Assembly: GCF_900105515.1 (NCBI RefSeq)
Contig: NZ_FNSY01000001.1
Location: forward strand, 7,118,001-7,182,000
Length of the DNA: 64,000 nt
Direction: 5' to 3'
DNA from: Streptomyces sp. 2131.1
Lineage (GTDB): Bacteria > Actinomycetota > Actinomycetes > Streptomycetales > Streptomycetaceae
The position numbers and the translations under genes were made by a program. Shown here one piece after another: positions 33,983-43,162 of the stretch (positions are counted from its first letter, which is position 1; the number at the start of each line of letters is the position of its first letter). A model generated the notes under the pieces. The model made no database searches. It saw only the letters and a program-made list of their open reading frames with translations, and had not been told where the DNA came from.

Positions 33983-35482
33983 GTGAGCCTGCCGCAACGG
34001 ATCACCCACTTCATCGACGGCCGTCTCTGGGACGGACCCGCCGGACGCACCAACCCGGTCCACAATCCCGCCACCGGAGAGCACACCGGGACCGTGGACC
34101 TGGCTTCGGCCGAACTCGTCGACGCCGCCGTCGCCTCCGCGAAGACGGCCTGGCGGGACTGGCGCACGCAGTCCCTCGCCAAGCGGGTGCACGTGCTCTT
34201 CGCCTTCCGGGAACTGCTCAACGCGCACAAGCGGGAAATCGCCTCCCTGATCACCGCCGAGCACGGCAAGGTGCTGATGGACGCCCTCGGAGAGGTCACC
34301 AGGGGCCTTGAGGTCGCCGAGTTCGCCTGCGGAATTCCGCAGCTGCTCAAGGGGGACTACTCCGAGAACGCGTCGACCCGGGTGGACGTCCACTCCGTCC
34401 GGCAGAGCCTCGGCGTCGTCGCGGTGATCTCGCCCTTCAACTTCCCCGCCATGGTGCCCATGTGGTTCGTCCCCATCGCCCTGGCCTGCGGCAACGCGGT
34501 GGTGCTCAAGCCCAGCGAGAAGGACCCCAGCGCCGCCCTCGCCCTGGCCGCCCTGTGGAAGGAAGCCGGTCTGCCCGACGGCCTGTTCCAGGTCGTCAAC
34601 GGCGACAAGAAGGCCGTAGACGCGCTCCTCCACCACGACGATGTAAAGGCCGTGTCCTTCGTCGGCTCGACACCCATCGCAAGGTACGTGTACGAGCAGG
34701 CGACCGCCCGTGGCAAGCGGGTCCAGGCCCTGGGCGGCGCGAAGAACCACATGCTGGTGCTGCCGGACGCCGACCTCGACCTCGCTGCGGACGCCGCCAT
34801 CAACGCCGGCTTCGGCTCGGCCGGCGAACGGTGCATGGCGATTTCCGTGCTCGTCGCCGTCGAACCGGTTGCCGACGCGCTCGTGACACGGATCGTCGAA
34901 CGGATGCGCCGCCTGCGTACCGGCGACGGAACCCGCGACTGCGACATGGGTCCCCTGGTCACCCGGGAGCACCGGGACAAGGTCGCCTCCTACCTCGACG
35001 CCGGCGTCAAAGCCGGTGCCACCCTGCTCGTCGACGGCCGCGAAGGCGCGATCGACGCAGACGGGGACGGCTTCTTCCTGGCTCCGACACTCTTCGACCA
35101 CGTCAGTGCCGACATGTCCCTCTACACCGACGAGATCTTCGGCCCCGTCCTCTCGGTGGTCCGTGTGCCCTCCTACGATGACGGCCTGGCCCTCATCAAC
35201 ACCAACCCGTACGGCAACGGCACCGCGATCTACACCAATGACGGCGGGGCGGCCCGGCGCTTCCAGAACGAGGTCGAGGTCGGCATGGTCGGCATCAACG
35301 TGCCGATCCCCGTGCCCGTCTCCTACTTCTCCTTCGGCGGCTGGAAGAACAGCCTGTTCGGAGACACCCACGCGCACGGCACCGAGGGGGTCCACTTCTT
35401 CACCCGGGGCAAGGTCGTCACCTCCCGGTGGGCCGACCCCAGCCACGGCGGCATCGATCTCGGCTTCCCCCAGAACGGGTGA
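33983..35482 (+). CDS. mmsA: CoA-acylating methylmalonate/malonate-semialdehyde dehydrogenase
   Basis: A 499-residue aldehyde dehydrogenase of the MmsA/IolA group: ISPFNFPAMVPMWFVPIALACGN, VSFVGSTPIARYVYE, GGAKNHMLVLPDADLD, and GSAGERCMAIS with catalytic Cys284. It converts malonate semialdehyde and CoA to acetyl-CoA, the end of the pathway. GTG start with AAGGAG, 23 bp after iolD; last gene of the operon. Confidence 0.92.
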   Translation: MSLPQRITHFIDGRLWDGPAGRTNPVHNPATGEHTGTVDLASAELVDAAVASAKTAWRDWRTQSLAKRVHVLFAFRELLNAHKREIASLITAEHGKVLMDALGEVTRGLEVAEFACGIPQLLKGDYSENASTRVDVHSVRQSLGVVAVISPFNFPAMVPMWFVPIALACGNAVVLKPSEKDPSAALALAALWKEAGLPDGLFQVVNGDKKAVDALLHHDDVKAVSFVGSTPIARYVYEQATARGKRVQALGGAKNHMLVLPDADLDLAADAAINAGFGSAGERCMAISVLVAVEPVADALVTRIVERMRRLRTGDGTRDCDMGPLVTREHRDKVASYLDAGVKAGATLLVDGREGAIDADGDGFFLAPTLFDHVSADMSLYTDEIFGPVLSVVRVPSYDDGLALINTNPYGNGTAIYTNDGGAARRFQNEVEVGMVGINVPIPVPVSYFSFGGWKNSLFGDTHAHGTEGVHFFTRGKVVTSRWADPSHGGIDLGFPQNG

Positions 35483-35490
35483 ACGGCCCC

Positions 35491-35508
35491 GGCGCGGAGG
35501 TCCGCGCC
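35491..35508 (+). terminator. Terminator of the inositol operon
   Basis: Hairpin GGCGCGG-aggt-CCGCGCC eight bases after mmsA. Confidence 0.55.
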
Positions 35509-35586
35509 TGCTGGAGGATCGCCCCTCGCCGTGCCGGCCCGGCAGACTACTGACCGGTACTCATCACAGAGTGCCGTCCCGGCCCC

Positions 35587-35930
35587 TTGCCTGCCCAGCC
35601 ACCTCAGTCCGTTTACGCCCAGTGGCCGGCAGCGATCTCCCGGCTCACCGTCGACCACATCGAGGAGAGGGACGGAACCATCCGCATCCGCCTTGACACC
35701 GTCCCCGTCGAGCTCCCCGCGCCCGTCGCTGCACTGGCCCCCCGGCAGGCCGGGACTCGGCGCAGCCATGCCGTCCTCGGCTGGACAGACTCGTCTGGCT
35801 CTTTCCCGGCGGCCAGCCCGGCCGCCCGATAAGTGCCTGGGCCAGGGGCGAACGACTCCGCAAACTCGGCATCCGGCTCGCAAAAGCCCGCTCGACCGCG
35901 TTGTTGCAACTCGCTGGCGGACGGGATGTC
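35587..35930 (+). pseudogene. Integrase-like gene fragment
   Basis: One frame gives ISRLTVDHIEERDGTIRIRLDTVPVELPAPVAALA; after a frameshift near 35780 another gives RLVWLFPGGQPGRPISAWARGERLRKLGIRLAKARSTALLQLA. Joined, these match the C-terminal half of the integrase-like family at 3-1061. N-terminus and end are missing. It lies just outside the inositol island. Confidence 0.6.
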
Positions 35931-36142
35931 GCGCGGACCGAGGAACAGGTGCGCGACGCGGTAGAGAGCCTGGTCCAGGAGGCGGTGACGTGGTCGCGGG
36001 ATGGTCGCTTCGGGCCGCGCGTGTCGTTGATCGGATAAGTGGGACCAGGCGGGGTAGAACGTGTGCGGTTCCTGCTGCCAGGGGCCGGAGCGCGCCAGGA
36101 CGTCCGGGCGGTGTTCCCAGGTATGAGCGAAGGATCAACAGC

Positions 36143-36346
36143 ATGGCCAGCGGCACTGTGAAGTGGTTCAACTCCGAAAAGGGCTTCGGCTTCATCGCGC
36201 AGGACGGTGGAGGTGCGGACGTCTTCGCGCACTACTCCGAGATCCAGGGCAACGGCTACCGCGAGTTGACGGAAGGCGAGCACGTCACCTTCGACATCGG
36301 GCAGGGCCAGAAGGGCCCGCAGGCGCAGAACATCGTCCGCGGCTGA
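36143..36346 (+). CDS. Cold-shock domain protein
   Basis: A 67-residue CspA-type nucleic-acid-binding protein with intact RNP1 (KGFGFI) and RNP2 (DVFAHY) motifs, beginning MASGTVKWFNSEKG and ending GPQAQNIVRG. It acts as an RNA chaperone in the cytosol. GAAGGA precedes the ATG. The roughly 200-bp AT-poor stretch before it may hold its leader; no gene is seen there. Confidence 0.95.
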   Translation: MASGTVKWFNSEKGFGFIAQDGGGADVFAHYSEIQGNGYRELTEGEHVTFDIGQGQKGPQAQNIVRG

Positions 36347-36373
36347 CCGAGCGAAGCCACGGCCCTGGGGGGT

Positions 36374-36392
36374 GGCTGCCGGGCCGGCAGCC
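36374..36392 (+). terminator. Terminator after the cold-shock gene
   Basis: GGCTGCC-gggcc-GGCAGCC hairpin 28 bp past the stop. The following 36,393-36,695 shows no supported gene. Confidence 0.55.
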
Positions 36393-36695
36393 GCATTCCG
36401 CGTCGCCCTGCCAACAACCATGCGGTGCCCTGCCCGGGAGCCGCTCCCCTTTCTAGACACGGCGGCGGCCCGGTTGCGGCCGCCGAAGGCACTGCCCGCC
36501 GGTGAGACGGCGCCCGGGCGACTCGCTGTCATTTCGGTAACGCAGTTTCGGATCGGCGGTCGGGAAGAAGCGCCCGCACCTCGGCGGTGACGAGCGCGGT
36601 ACGGGCCGGCATGACCGGCGCCACGGCACTGCGGGGCTGCGGCCCCGTTGCCTGGGGCCACTTCGCACGGTGACAGTCCCGTGGGCTGCTGGCAT

Positions 36696-37655
36696 TCAGT
36701 CGAAGGCCGGATGCAGCTCCGGTCGGGATTCCCACCAGGCTTGGAAGAACGTGTTGTTCGGGATGCTGTCGAGGTACGCGCGAGCCACCGCACGGAACAG
36801 CAGGCCGGCGCGTGGTTCGGAGATCGCGGCCCGGTTCCAGGCAAGCCGGATGCGGCCGATGATCGGGTCGCCGGCCAACGGTCGGAGCACTGTGCCCTCG
36901 ACGTGCGGCGAGGTGGGCTGGCACAGGGAGACGGCTCGTCCGGCGGCGATCAGTTCCCACCGCATTCGGCGGTCGGCGATCCGGTAGCGCAGCTTCGGTG
37001 TGAACCCGGCTCGTCGGCAAGCATCCGTCATAGCCTCGGGTCCGCCATCACCGTCATCGGTCAACGTCGTCCAGGTCTCGCCCGCGAGGTCGGCAAGTTC
37101 GATTTCCTTCTGCCCGGCCAGTGGGTGGGAGGCCGACAGGCGCACGCATGCAGGTTCCTTCGGTATGAGGGTGCGCACCGCCACACCGTCGGTTAGCGGC
37201 ACCTCGTGGTCCGCGACCTCTCCGAACAGGATCGCGTCGTACTGTCCGGCCTGGAGCATGCGCATGAGCGCGGGCGCCGAGTGCTCGATGGTGATGTCGA
37301 TTTCGTGGTCGGGCAGTTCCGTCTCCAGACGCCCGAACAACTGGTCCACCAGGACGAGCAGGATGCACCCGAGCCGCAGTGTCGGGTGCGGAGCGGCGGC
37401 TCGCGTCCCGGCGGTCAGGGCGTCCATTTCGCCGAGCACCCGGCGGGCCGCCGACAGCACGAACTCGCCCAGCGGCGTCGGTGCAACCCCGGACGCGCTG
37501 CGGACGAACAGCTCCCCGCCCGCCACTCGTTCGATACGGCGCAACTGCGCGGAAAGGGCGGGCTGGGACACCCCGAGCCGCGCTGCTGCACGCCCCACGC
37601 TACCTGCCTCCGCCACCTGGAGGACAGCTTCCAGATGCCTCAGCTCTAGCTGCAT
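36696..37655 (-). CDS. LysR-family regulator, likely of the M4 protease
   Basis: A 319-residue LysR protein: helix-turn-helix at residues 1-60 (LELRHLEAVLQVAEAGSVGRAAARLGVSQPALSAQLRRIE), then a periplasmic-binding-like effector domain (TLRLGCILLVLVDQLFGRL and onward). It is divergent from a secreted metalloprotease, a layout known from Streptomyces neutral proteases with their own LysR activator, so local control of the protease is likely. GGAG precedes the ATG at 37655. Confidence 0.85.
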   Translation of the reverse strand: MQLELRHLEAVLQVAEAGSVGRAAARLGVSQPALSAQLRRIERVAGGELFVRSASGVAPTPLGEFVLSAARRVLGEMDALTAGTRAAAPHPTLRLGCILLVLVDQLFGRLETELPDHEIDITIEHSAPALMRMLQAGQYDAILFGEVADHEVPLTDGVAVRTLIPKEPACVRLSASHPLAGQKEIELADLAGETWTTLTDDGDGGPEAMTDACRRAGFTPKLRYRIADRRMRWELIAAGRAVSLCQPTSPHVEGTVLRPLAGDPIIGRIRLAWNRAAISEPRAGLLFRAVARAYLDSIPNNTFFQAWWESRPELHPAFD

Positions 37656-37808
37656 TTCTCCAGCATATGCAGGCACAGCAGCTGAGTTGAAGGGCTCCGG
37701 CGACGCAATCCATAACACCCGTCTTATAGGCGATGAGATGTCCCCTCTATGGCATGCACACACCCATACTTGGCCCATCCCCACCCCCCCTGAATACCCG
37801 GAGCAGAA
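37656..37808. promoter_or_regulatory. Divergent LysR / metalloprotease promoter
   Basis: A 153-bp intergenic region that includes the AT-richer CATAACACCCGTCTTATAGG (about 37710-37730), where LysR-type sites and the protease promoter are expected. No exact operator is assigned. Confidence 0.4.
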
Positions 37809-40196
37809 GTGCAACCCACCAGACTCACGGCGGCCCTCGCCACCCTTGCCCTGACGGCGGGCCTCGCCTGCACACTGGCGACCACCGCCACCGCGGCAGA
37901 CCGGAGCGCCGACAACGCCCCCCGAGGTTTGCACCACGGCGCCCTGGAAGCCAAGCTCAGCCCGGCCGAGAGCAAGGCGCTCGTCCGCAAGGCCGAGGAC
38001 AAGAGCGCTGACACCGCTCGCACCCTCGGCCTCGGCACGAAGGAGAAGCTGGTCGTCAAGGACGTCGTGAAGGACAACGACGGCACCCTGCACACGCGCT
38101 ACGAGCGCACCTACGCCGGCCTGCCCGTTCTCGGCGGCGACCTGGTCGTGCACACCGCACCCGCGTCGCAGGCGTCCGGCACGGTGGCCACGACCTTCAA
38201 CACCAAGCGCGACATCCGCGTCGCCTCCACCACCGCCTCCCTGACCAAGGCGGAGGCCGAGACCAAGGCGCTCAAGACGGCCCGCACACTGGATGCCCGG
38301 CAGCCCGCTACTGAAAGCGCCCGCAAGGTCGTCTGGGCCGGCAGCGGTACCCCCAGACTTGCCTGGGAGACGGTGATCGGCGGCCTGCAGGACGACGGCA
38401 CCCCGAGCCGCCTGCACGTGATCACCGACGCGGACACCGGCAAGGAGATCACCCGCTACCAGGACATCAAGACCGGCACCGGAAACACCCAGTACAGCGG
38501 CTCCGTCACGCTGGACACCACGCGGTCCGGTTCGACGTACCAGCTCTACGACACCACGCGCGGCGGCCACAAGACCTACAGTCTCAACAACGCCACGTCG
38601 GGCACCGGCACCCTGATGACCGATACCGACGACGTCTGGGGCACCGGCTCAGGCTCGCACACGCAGACCGCGGGCGCGGACGCCGCCTACGGCGCGCAGG
38701 AGACCTGGGACTTCTTCAAGGAGACGTTCGGCCGCAGCGGCATACGCAACGACGGCGTCGCCGCCTACTCCCGCGTCCACTACGGCAACGCCTACGTGAA
38801 TGCGTACTGGGACGACAGCTGCTTCTGCATGACCTACGGTGACGGCTCGGGCAACACCCACGCACTGACCGCGCTGGACATAGCCGGCCACGAGATGAGC
38901 CACGGCGTCACCTCCAACACCGCGGGCCTCACCTACAGCGGGGAGTCCGGCGGCCTCAACGAGGCCACCTCGGACATCTTCGGCGCGGGTGTGGAGTTCT
39001 ACGCCGACAACAGCACGGACGTCGGCGACTACCTCGTGGGTGAGAAGGTCGACATCAACAGCAACGGCTCGCCGCTGCGCTACATGGACAAGCCCAGCAA
39101 GGACGGAAACTCGGCGGACAGCTGGTACTCCGGCGTAGGCAATCTCGACGTGCACTACTCCTCGGGCCCCGCGAACCACATGTTCTACCTGCTCTCCGAG
39201 GGCAGCGGCAGCAAGACGATCAACGGCGTCACCTACAACAGCCCGACCGCCGACGGCGTCGCCGTCACCGGCATCGGCCGCGACGCCGCCCTGAAGATCT
39301 GGTACAAGGCGCTGACCTCGTACATGACGTCCAGCACCAACTACGCCGGCGCCCGCACCGCCGCCCTCAACGCCGCGTCCGCGCTCTACGGCACCAACTC
39401 CGCCCAGTACGCGGCCGTCGGCAACGCCTTCGCCGGCATCAACGTGGGCAGCCACATCGACCCACCGGTCGGCGGCGTCGCCGTGACCAACCCGGGCAGC
39501 CAGTCCTCCACTGTCGACACCGCCGTCAGCCTCCAGGTCCAGGCGAGCAGCACCAACAGCGGCTCCCTGGCCTACAACGCCTCCGGCCTGCCCACCGGCC
39601 TGTCGATCAACGCCTCGACCGGCCTGATCTCCGGAACGCCCACCACGGCCGGGACCTACACCATTACCCTCACGGTGACCGACTCCACCGGTGCCACCGG
39701 CACCACGACCTTCACCTGGAAGATCAGCACCAGCGGCGGGGACGGCGGCTGCACCGCGGCTCAACTGCTGACCAATCCAGGCTTCGAATCCGGCAACACC
39801 GGCTGGACCAACAGCGACGTCATCAACAACGACCTTCGTGAGCCGGCCCATGGCGGTTCCTACACGGCCTGGCTCAACGGCTGGGGCTCCGCACACACCG
39901 ACACCTTGTCCCAGACCGTGACGATCCCCGCAGGCTGCAAGGCGACCCTGTCCTTCTACCTGCACATCGACACCACGGAGTTCTACGCCGGCGTATACGA
40001 CAAGCTGACCGTCACCGCGGGATCCAAGACCCTCGCGACGTACTCCAACGCCGATGCGGCCTCCGGCTACGCCAAGAAGTCCTTCGATCTCTCCTCGCTG
40101 GCGGGCCAGACGGTGACCCTGAAGTTCACCGGCGTCGAAGACGCGTACCTCGTGACCAACTTCGTCGTGGACGACACCTCCCTGACAACCAGCTGA
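37809..40196 (+). CDS. Secreted M4 (thermolysin-type) metalloprotease
   Basis: A 795-residue exported protease. A signal peptide (to about residue 30) is followed by an FTP/PepSY-type propeptide, then the catalytic domain with DIAGHEMSHGVT (zinc His361 and His365, general-base Glu362) and GGLNEATSD (third ligand Glu). Next come an Ig-like He_PIG domain (LPTGLSINASTGLISGTPTTAGTY) and a C-terminal jelly-roll domain (LLTNPGFESGNTGWTN onward). Extracellular protein breakdown is the expected role. GTG start with GGAGCAGAA upstream. A scrap of the same gene type lies at 13.34 kb. Confidence 0.92.
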   Translation: MQPTRLTAALATLALTAGLACTLATTATAADRSADNAPRGLHHGALEAKLSPAESKALVRKAEDKSADTARTLGLGTKEKLVVKDVVKDNDGTLHTRYERTYAGLPVLGGDLVVHTAPASQASGTVATTFNTKRDIRVASTTASLTKAEAETKALKTARTLDARQPATESARKVVWAGSGTPRLAWETVIGGLQDDGTPSRLHVITDADTGKEITRYQDIKTGTGNTQYSGSVTLDTTRSGSTYQLYDTTRGGHKTYSLNNATSGTGTLMTDTDDVWGTGSGSHTQTAGADAAYGAQETWDFFKETFGRSGIRNDGVAAYSRVHYGNAYVNAYWDDSCFCMTYGDGSGNTHALTALDIAGHEMSHGVTSNTAGLTYSGESGGLNEATSDIFGAGVEFYADNSTDVGDYLVGEKVDINSNGSPLRYMDKPSKDGNSADSWYSGVGNLDVHYSSGPANHMFYLLSEGSGSKTINGVTYNSPTADGVAVTGIGRDAALKIWYKALTSYMTSSTNYAGARTAALNAASALYGTNSAQYAAVGNAFAGINVGSHIDPPVGGVAVTNPGSQSSTVDTAVSLQVQASSTNSGSLAYNASGLPTGLSINASTGLISGTPTTAGTYTITLTVTDSTGATGTTTFTWKISTSGGDGGCTAAQLLTNPGFESGNTGWTNSDVINNDLREPAHGGSYTAWLNGWGSAHTDTLSQTVTIPAGCKATLSFYLHIDTTEFYAGVYDKLTVTAGSKTLATYSNADAASGYAKKSFDLSSLAGQTVTLKFTGVEDAYLVTNFVVDDTSLTTS

Positions 40197-40202
40197 GCGT
40201 TC

Positions 40203-40228
40203 GGCCGGCACGTCGCCGTGCCGGCCGG
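40203..40228 (+). terminator. Terminator after the M4 protease
   Basis: Perfect 11-bp stem CGGCCGGCACG / CGTGCCGGCCG with loop TCGC. Confidence 0.7.
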
Positions 40229-40270
40229 TGACACACGCGGAAGCCCCGGCCAACACAGAGAGGTACTGCC

Positions 40271-41227
40271 GTGATCATGCCGGAAAGCTCTACCGATGAG
40301 CCTGACAACGCTCTCGTCTCCCGAATGGTGTCCCGCCGCCGCATGCTCCTGCTGGGCGGAGCGGTCGGCGCCGTAGCCCTCGGCGGCGCCGCCGTCGCGA
40401 ACGCCGCCAGCCGCAACACCGCCGACGCCGGCTTCCTCGACTCGGTGAAAACGACCGCCGCTGCCTCCACCACCTGCATGTCGCTGACCACGGAGCAGAT
40501 CGAAGGCCCCTACTACATCGACTACGAGCTCTTCCGTAAGGACGTGGTCGAGGACCGCACGGGTATCCCGCTCCTCCTCGTGCTGCGCGTGGTGGACAGC
40601 GCGACCTGCCGTCCCTTCCGCAACTCCGCCATAGAAATCTGGCACTGCGACGCTTCCGGCGTCTACTCCGGCTACACCCAGAACGGTAACGGAGGCGGCG
40701 GGGGCACACCTCCCGGCCCGCCGCCCACCGGAACGCCGACGGCTCCTCCGGACGGTCCGGGCGGTCCGGGCGGTCACGCCCCCCCGACCGACGACCTCAC
40801 GTGGCTGCGCGGCATTCAGATGACCGACGCTCAGGGGTTCGTTACCTTCCGGACCGTCTTCCCCGGCTGGTATGCCGGTCGCGCCGTCCACATCCACACC
40901 AAGGTCCACACCGGCGGCTCGCGCACCTCCGACGGCTACACCGGCGGACGCGCCTGCCACACCGGGCAGTTCTACCTTCCCGAAGAGGCGGTCAACGCGA
41001 CCTCGAACACCGAGCCCTACTCTGCGAACACCATCACCCGGATAACCCTCGACAACGACTCCATCTATCCGGGGACCGGCCCCCAGGGCGGCCTGCTCAA
41101 TCTCAACTACGACAAAAAGCACATCGAGCGCGGCGTCATCGGACACATCACGATGGCAGTCGATCCCAACGCCACCCATGACGGCCAAGGAACACCCGGC
41201 GGCCCCGCCCCCACGACCACCTCGTAG
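40271..41227 (+). CDS. Secreted intradiol-dioxygenase-like protein
   Basis: A 318-residue protein with a twin-arginine export signal (SRRRMLLLGGAVGAVALGG) and an intradiol ring-cleavage dioxygenase fold. Iron-ligand regions are visible as TTEQIEGPYYIDYE, IEIWHCDASGVYSGY and FPGWYAGRAVHIHTKV (two His). A Gly/Pro-rich insert (about residues 139-175) breaks the domain. Secreted Streptomyces members cleave catechols from lignin-like material. GTG 40271 or ATG 40277 may start it. Confidence 0.85.
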   Translation: MIMPESSTDEPDNALVSRMVSRRRMLLLGGAVGAVALGGAAVANAASRNTADAGFLDSVKTTAAASTTCMSLTTEQIEGPYYIDYELFRKDVVEDRTGIPLLLVLRVVDSATCRPFRNSAIEIWHCDASGVYSGYTQNGNGGGGGTPPGPPPTGTPTAPPDGPGGPGGHAPPTDDLTWLRGIQMTDAQGFVTFRTVFPGWYAGRAVHIHTKVHTGGSRTSDGYTGGRACHTGQFYLPEEAVNATSNTEPYSANTITRITLDNDSIYPGTGPQGGLLNLNYDKKHIERGVIGHITMAVDPNATHDGQGTPGGPAPTTTS

Positions 41228-41268
41228 CCCTCGCCCTGACGCGACGACACCAGCGACTCGACAGCCCC

Positions 41269-41304
41269 CGGCGGCCCAGACACCGAAAGGAGTCTGGGCC
41301 GCCG
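41269..41304 (+). terminator. Terminator after the dioxygenase-like gene
   Basis: Perfect 13-bp stem CGGCGGCCCAGAC / GTCTGGGCCGCCG with a 10-base loop. Confidence 0.75.
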
Positions 41305-41841
41305 CCCTCGCGCTCTACCCGAAGCCGAGACAAGATCGAGAAACCGCTTCGAACTTGCGGACGCGCTGCTTGGCGGGCAGCGCACCTGCCACGTGAGGTA
41401 ATCCCGGGGCACGCCACTTCCTGGGACACACAGGAGCTGCCCGGCGGAACGCCCTGCCAAGCTCTCCTCAAGCAGCACGAGGGGCCCAAATTCGGCGGGG
41501 TTCGGCACGTCGATTCTGTTCGGGGCTTCCTTCTCTTGCCAGCACTATGTCTCAGTCTCGACCGTCCGGGAGAACGTAACGTCGGCATCGGTGGCGCACA
41601 ACTCTCCACAGAGATGCCAGGCGTGGCTCCGCCCGTCTGGAGGCTTTCTGTGTACGGAGCACTTCGTCGGACATGCCGCTGCCTGTGCAGGAGACCTGAT
41701 CGACACGGAATGACTCCCACACCTCGCCCAGCATCAACCGCTCAGTGATCCCATGGCCAAAGCTTCCGTCGAGTCGCCCAAATGAGATGACTTCTTAGTA
41801 CACCGCGCGCTCCCGCACCAACGTCGTCTTCTTCCCGGGGG
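41305..41841. other. Stretch without recognised gene
   Basis: Short overlapping frames on both strands show no known motifs and poor codon bias. Nothing can be supported here. Confidence 0.4.
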
Positions 41842-42193
41842 ATGTTCCTGGACACGCTCGTGCGAGGATTCCTCGACCAGCAGCGCATGCCACTCGCGTA
41901 CGGCGGGGGAGCCGACTGGGGACTGGTGATGCACGACATATCCAGCTGGGAGTGCGGCGAGTACGACCTCGCCGATTACGGACGGCGGCGAACTCGATGT
42001 CTTCGTGACCGAGCCGTGCTGGGCCAAGGCCCGCGGGCCCTCGTTCCAGTACTACCAGCACGTGCGCCTGATCACGGGCTTCAGCTTCGAGACTTCATGG
42101 AGATTCCTCACTCGGCTCTCCGCCTTGGAGAGCCAGTCCACTCCCGACAACGACGCGCACCCTCGCGAGGTGATCGCCCAACCGTGGGCATAA
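41842..42193 (+). pseudogene. Unknown small protein gene with one frameshift
   Basis: ATG at 41842 (MFLDTLVRGFLDQQ) gives VMHDISSWECGEYDLADYG; from about 41985 the natural continuation is in another frame (GGELDVFVTEPCWAKARGPSFQYYQ, then FSFETSWRFLTRLSALE), ending at 42193. One indel splits an otherwise plausible protein of about 117 residues. I do not recognise the family. CCCGGGGG precedes the ATG. Confidence 0.4.
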
Positions 42194-42435
42194 CCGCCGG
42201 CTGGACAACCTGGTGACCGGTCCCGGACCGGTTCTCGGGAGACCTGTCTCGCCCTGCCGTGGCCGCGCAAGGCGTCATGCGCAGACCTCATGGACGGCGG
42301 CCCCCTGAATCCCGCACGCCTCCGGTCCACCCCGACGGAGCCCGCCCAACCCCGGGTACTAAGAGCGGCCTAGCAGTCACTTTGGGTTACCATGCTGCTT
42401 TCGGGGCTCCGCGCGCAGTGAGAGGGAGTGGCGAC

Positions 42436-42633
42436 ATGGACGAAGCAGCCACGCCTGCCCGCAAAGCCTTCGAGGCAGGTGAGATCGTCAAGATCGTGGA
42501 CGGGCCGTTCGCCGAGTTCAACGGAGAGATCGAGGACGTCAGCTATGAGAAGAGCCGCCTCGGGATCTCCATCCTCATCTTCGGTAAGCCGACCTCCGTG
42601 GAGCTCGACTTCGGCCAGGTGGAAAAGGTGTGA
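42436..42633 (+). CDS. Free-standing NusG-type KOW domain protein
   Basis: A 65-residue protein whose body (EAGEIVKIVDGPFAEFNGEIEDVSYEKSRL, then SVELDFGQVEKV) matches the C-terminal KOW domain of NusG almost end to end. The NGN domain that binds RNA polymerase is absent. In NusG the KOW domain contacts ribosomal protein S10 or Rho. This mini-protein could compete with or modulate NusG, though no such role is shown. GAGGGAG precedes the ATG and a strong terminator follows, so it appears to be an independent gene rather than a fragment. Confidence 0.8.
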   Translation: MDEAATPARKAFEAGEIVKIVDGPFAEFNGEIEDVSYEKSRLGISILIFGKPTSVELDFGQVEKV

Positions 42634-42736
42634 GAATGGCTGGCCCGCACTACGCAGGCGGGTGGCGTCCTCTGGACTGCGCCGCCCTCGGAGCGTCCTC
42701 CGACGAAAGGGCCGAGGGGACTACCAGCCCGCCGTT

Positions 42737-42779
42737 GCGGCGTGCCCGCCATGCGCTCCGACAGCGGCGGGCACGCCGC
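42737..42779 (+). terminator. Terminator after the KOW gene
   Basis: A 14-bp stem GCGGCGTGCCCGCC / GGCGGGCACGCCGC. A second hairpin (CACGGGCCCCCG / CGGGGGCCCGTG, 42789-42832) serves the opposite strand. Confidence 0.7.
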
Positions 42780-42844
42780 TCCGTGAAGCGCACGGGCCCC
42801 CGGCGCCCCCGGTGGGGTGCGGGGGCCCGTGGCGGGTGGGGTGG

Positions 42845-43108
42845 TTAGGGGATGATGACGTGGAAGGGTTCGTCGGTGGCGGTGCCGTTGACTCCTGTGA
42901 GTACGGAGAAGGTGCGGTCGACGTCGGCTCCGTCGGGAACGCGGGTGTAGATCTCGCTGCCCCAGTCCGCGTCCTGCCTCAGACAGACGACGGGAACGGA
43001 CCGGTCGAGGGCGATCTCCTCGTTGACGGTGACCGAGTACCGGCCGGCACCGGTCCGCTTGATCTCCACCACGCCCTTGGACCTGACCGCTGTGCCGTCC
43101 TTACTGAT
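42845..43108 (-). pseudogene. C-terminal remnant of a beta-sandwich hypothetical protein
   Basis: About 85 residues (GVVEIKRTGAGRYSVTVNEE, then SEIYTRVPDGADVDRTFSVLTG and DEPFHVIIP) resemble the repeated all-beta domains of secreted Streptomyces proteins of unknown function. The upstream part ends exactly at the inverted repeat of the adjacent composite element, so the gene was cut by that insertion. Confidence 0.5.
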
Positions 43109-43162
43109 CGTTTCAGAATGAGACTTGGTCTGACGTCTGACCGAGATCGCGTTCAGCAGGCG

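Noticed and set aside
42428..43162. N-terminal extension of the PHP protein frame to 42428
   Set aside because: That part is a shadow of the KOW gene, crosses its terminator and the inverted-repeat boundary.
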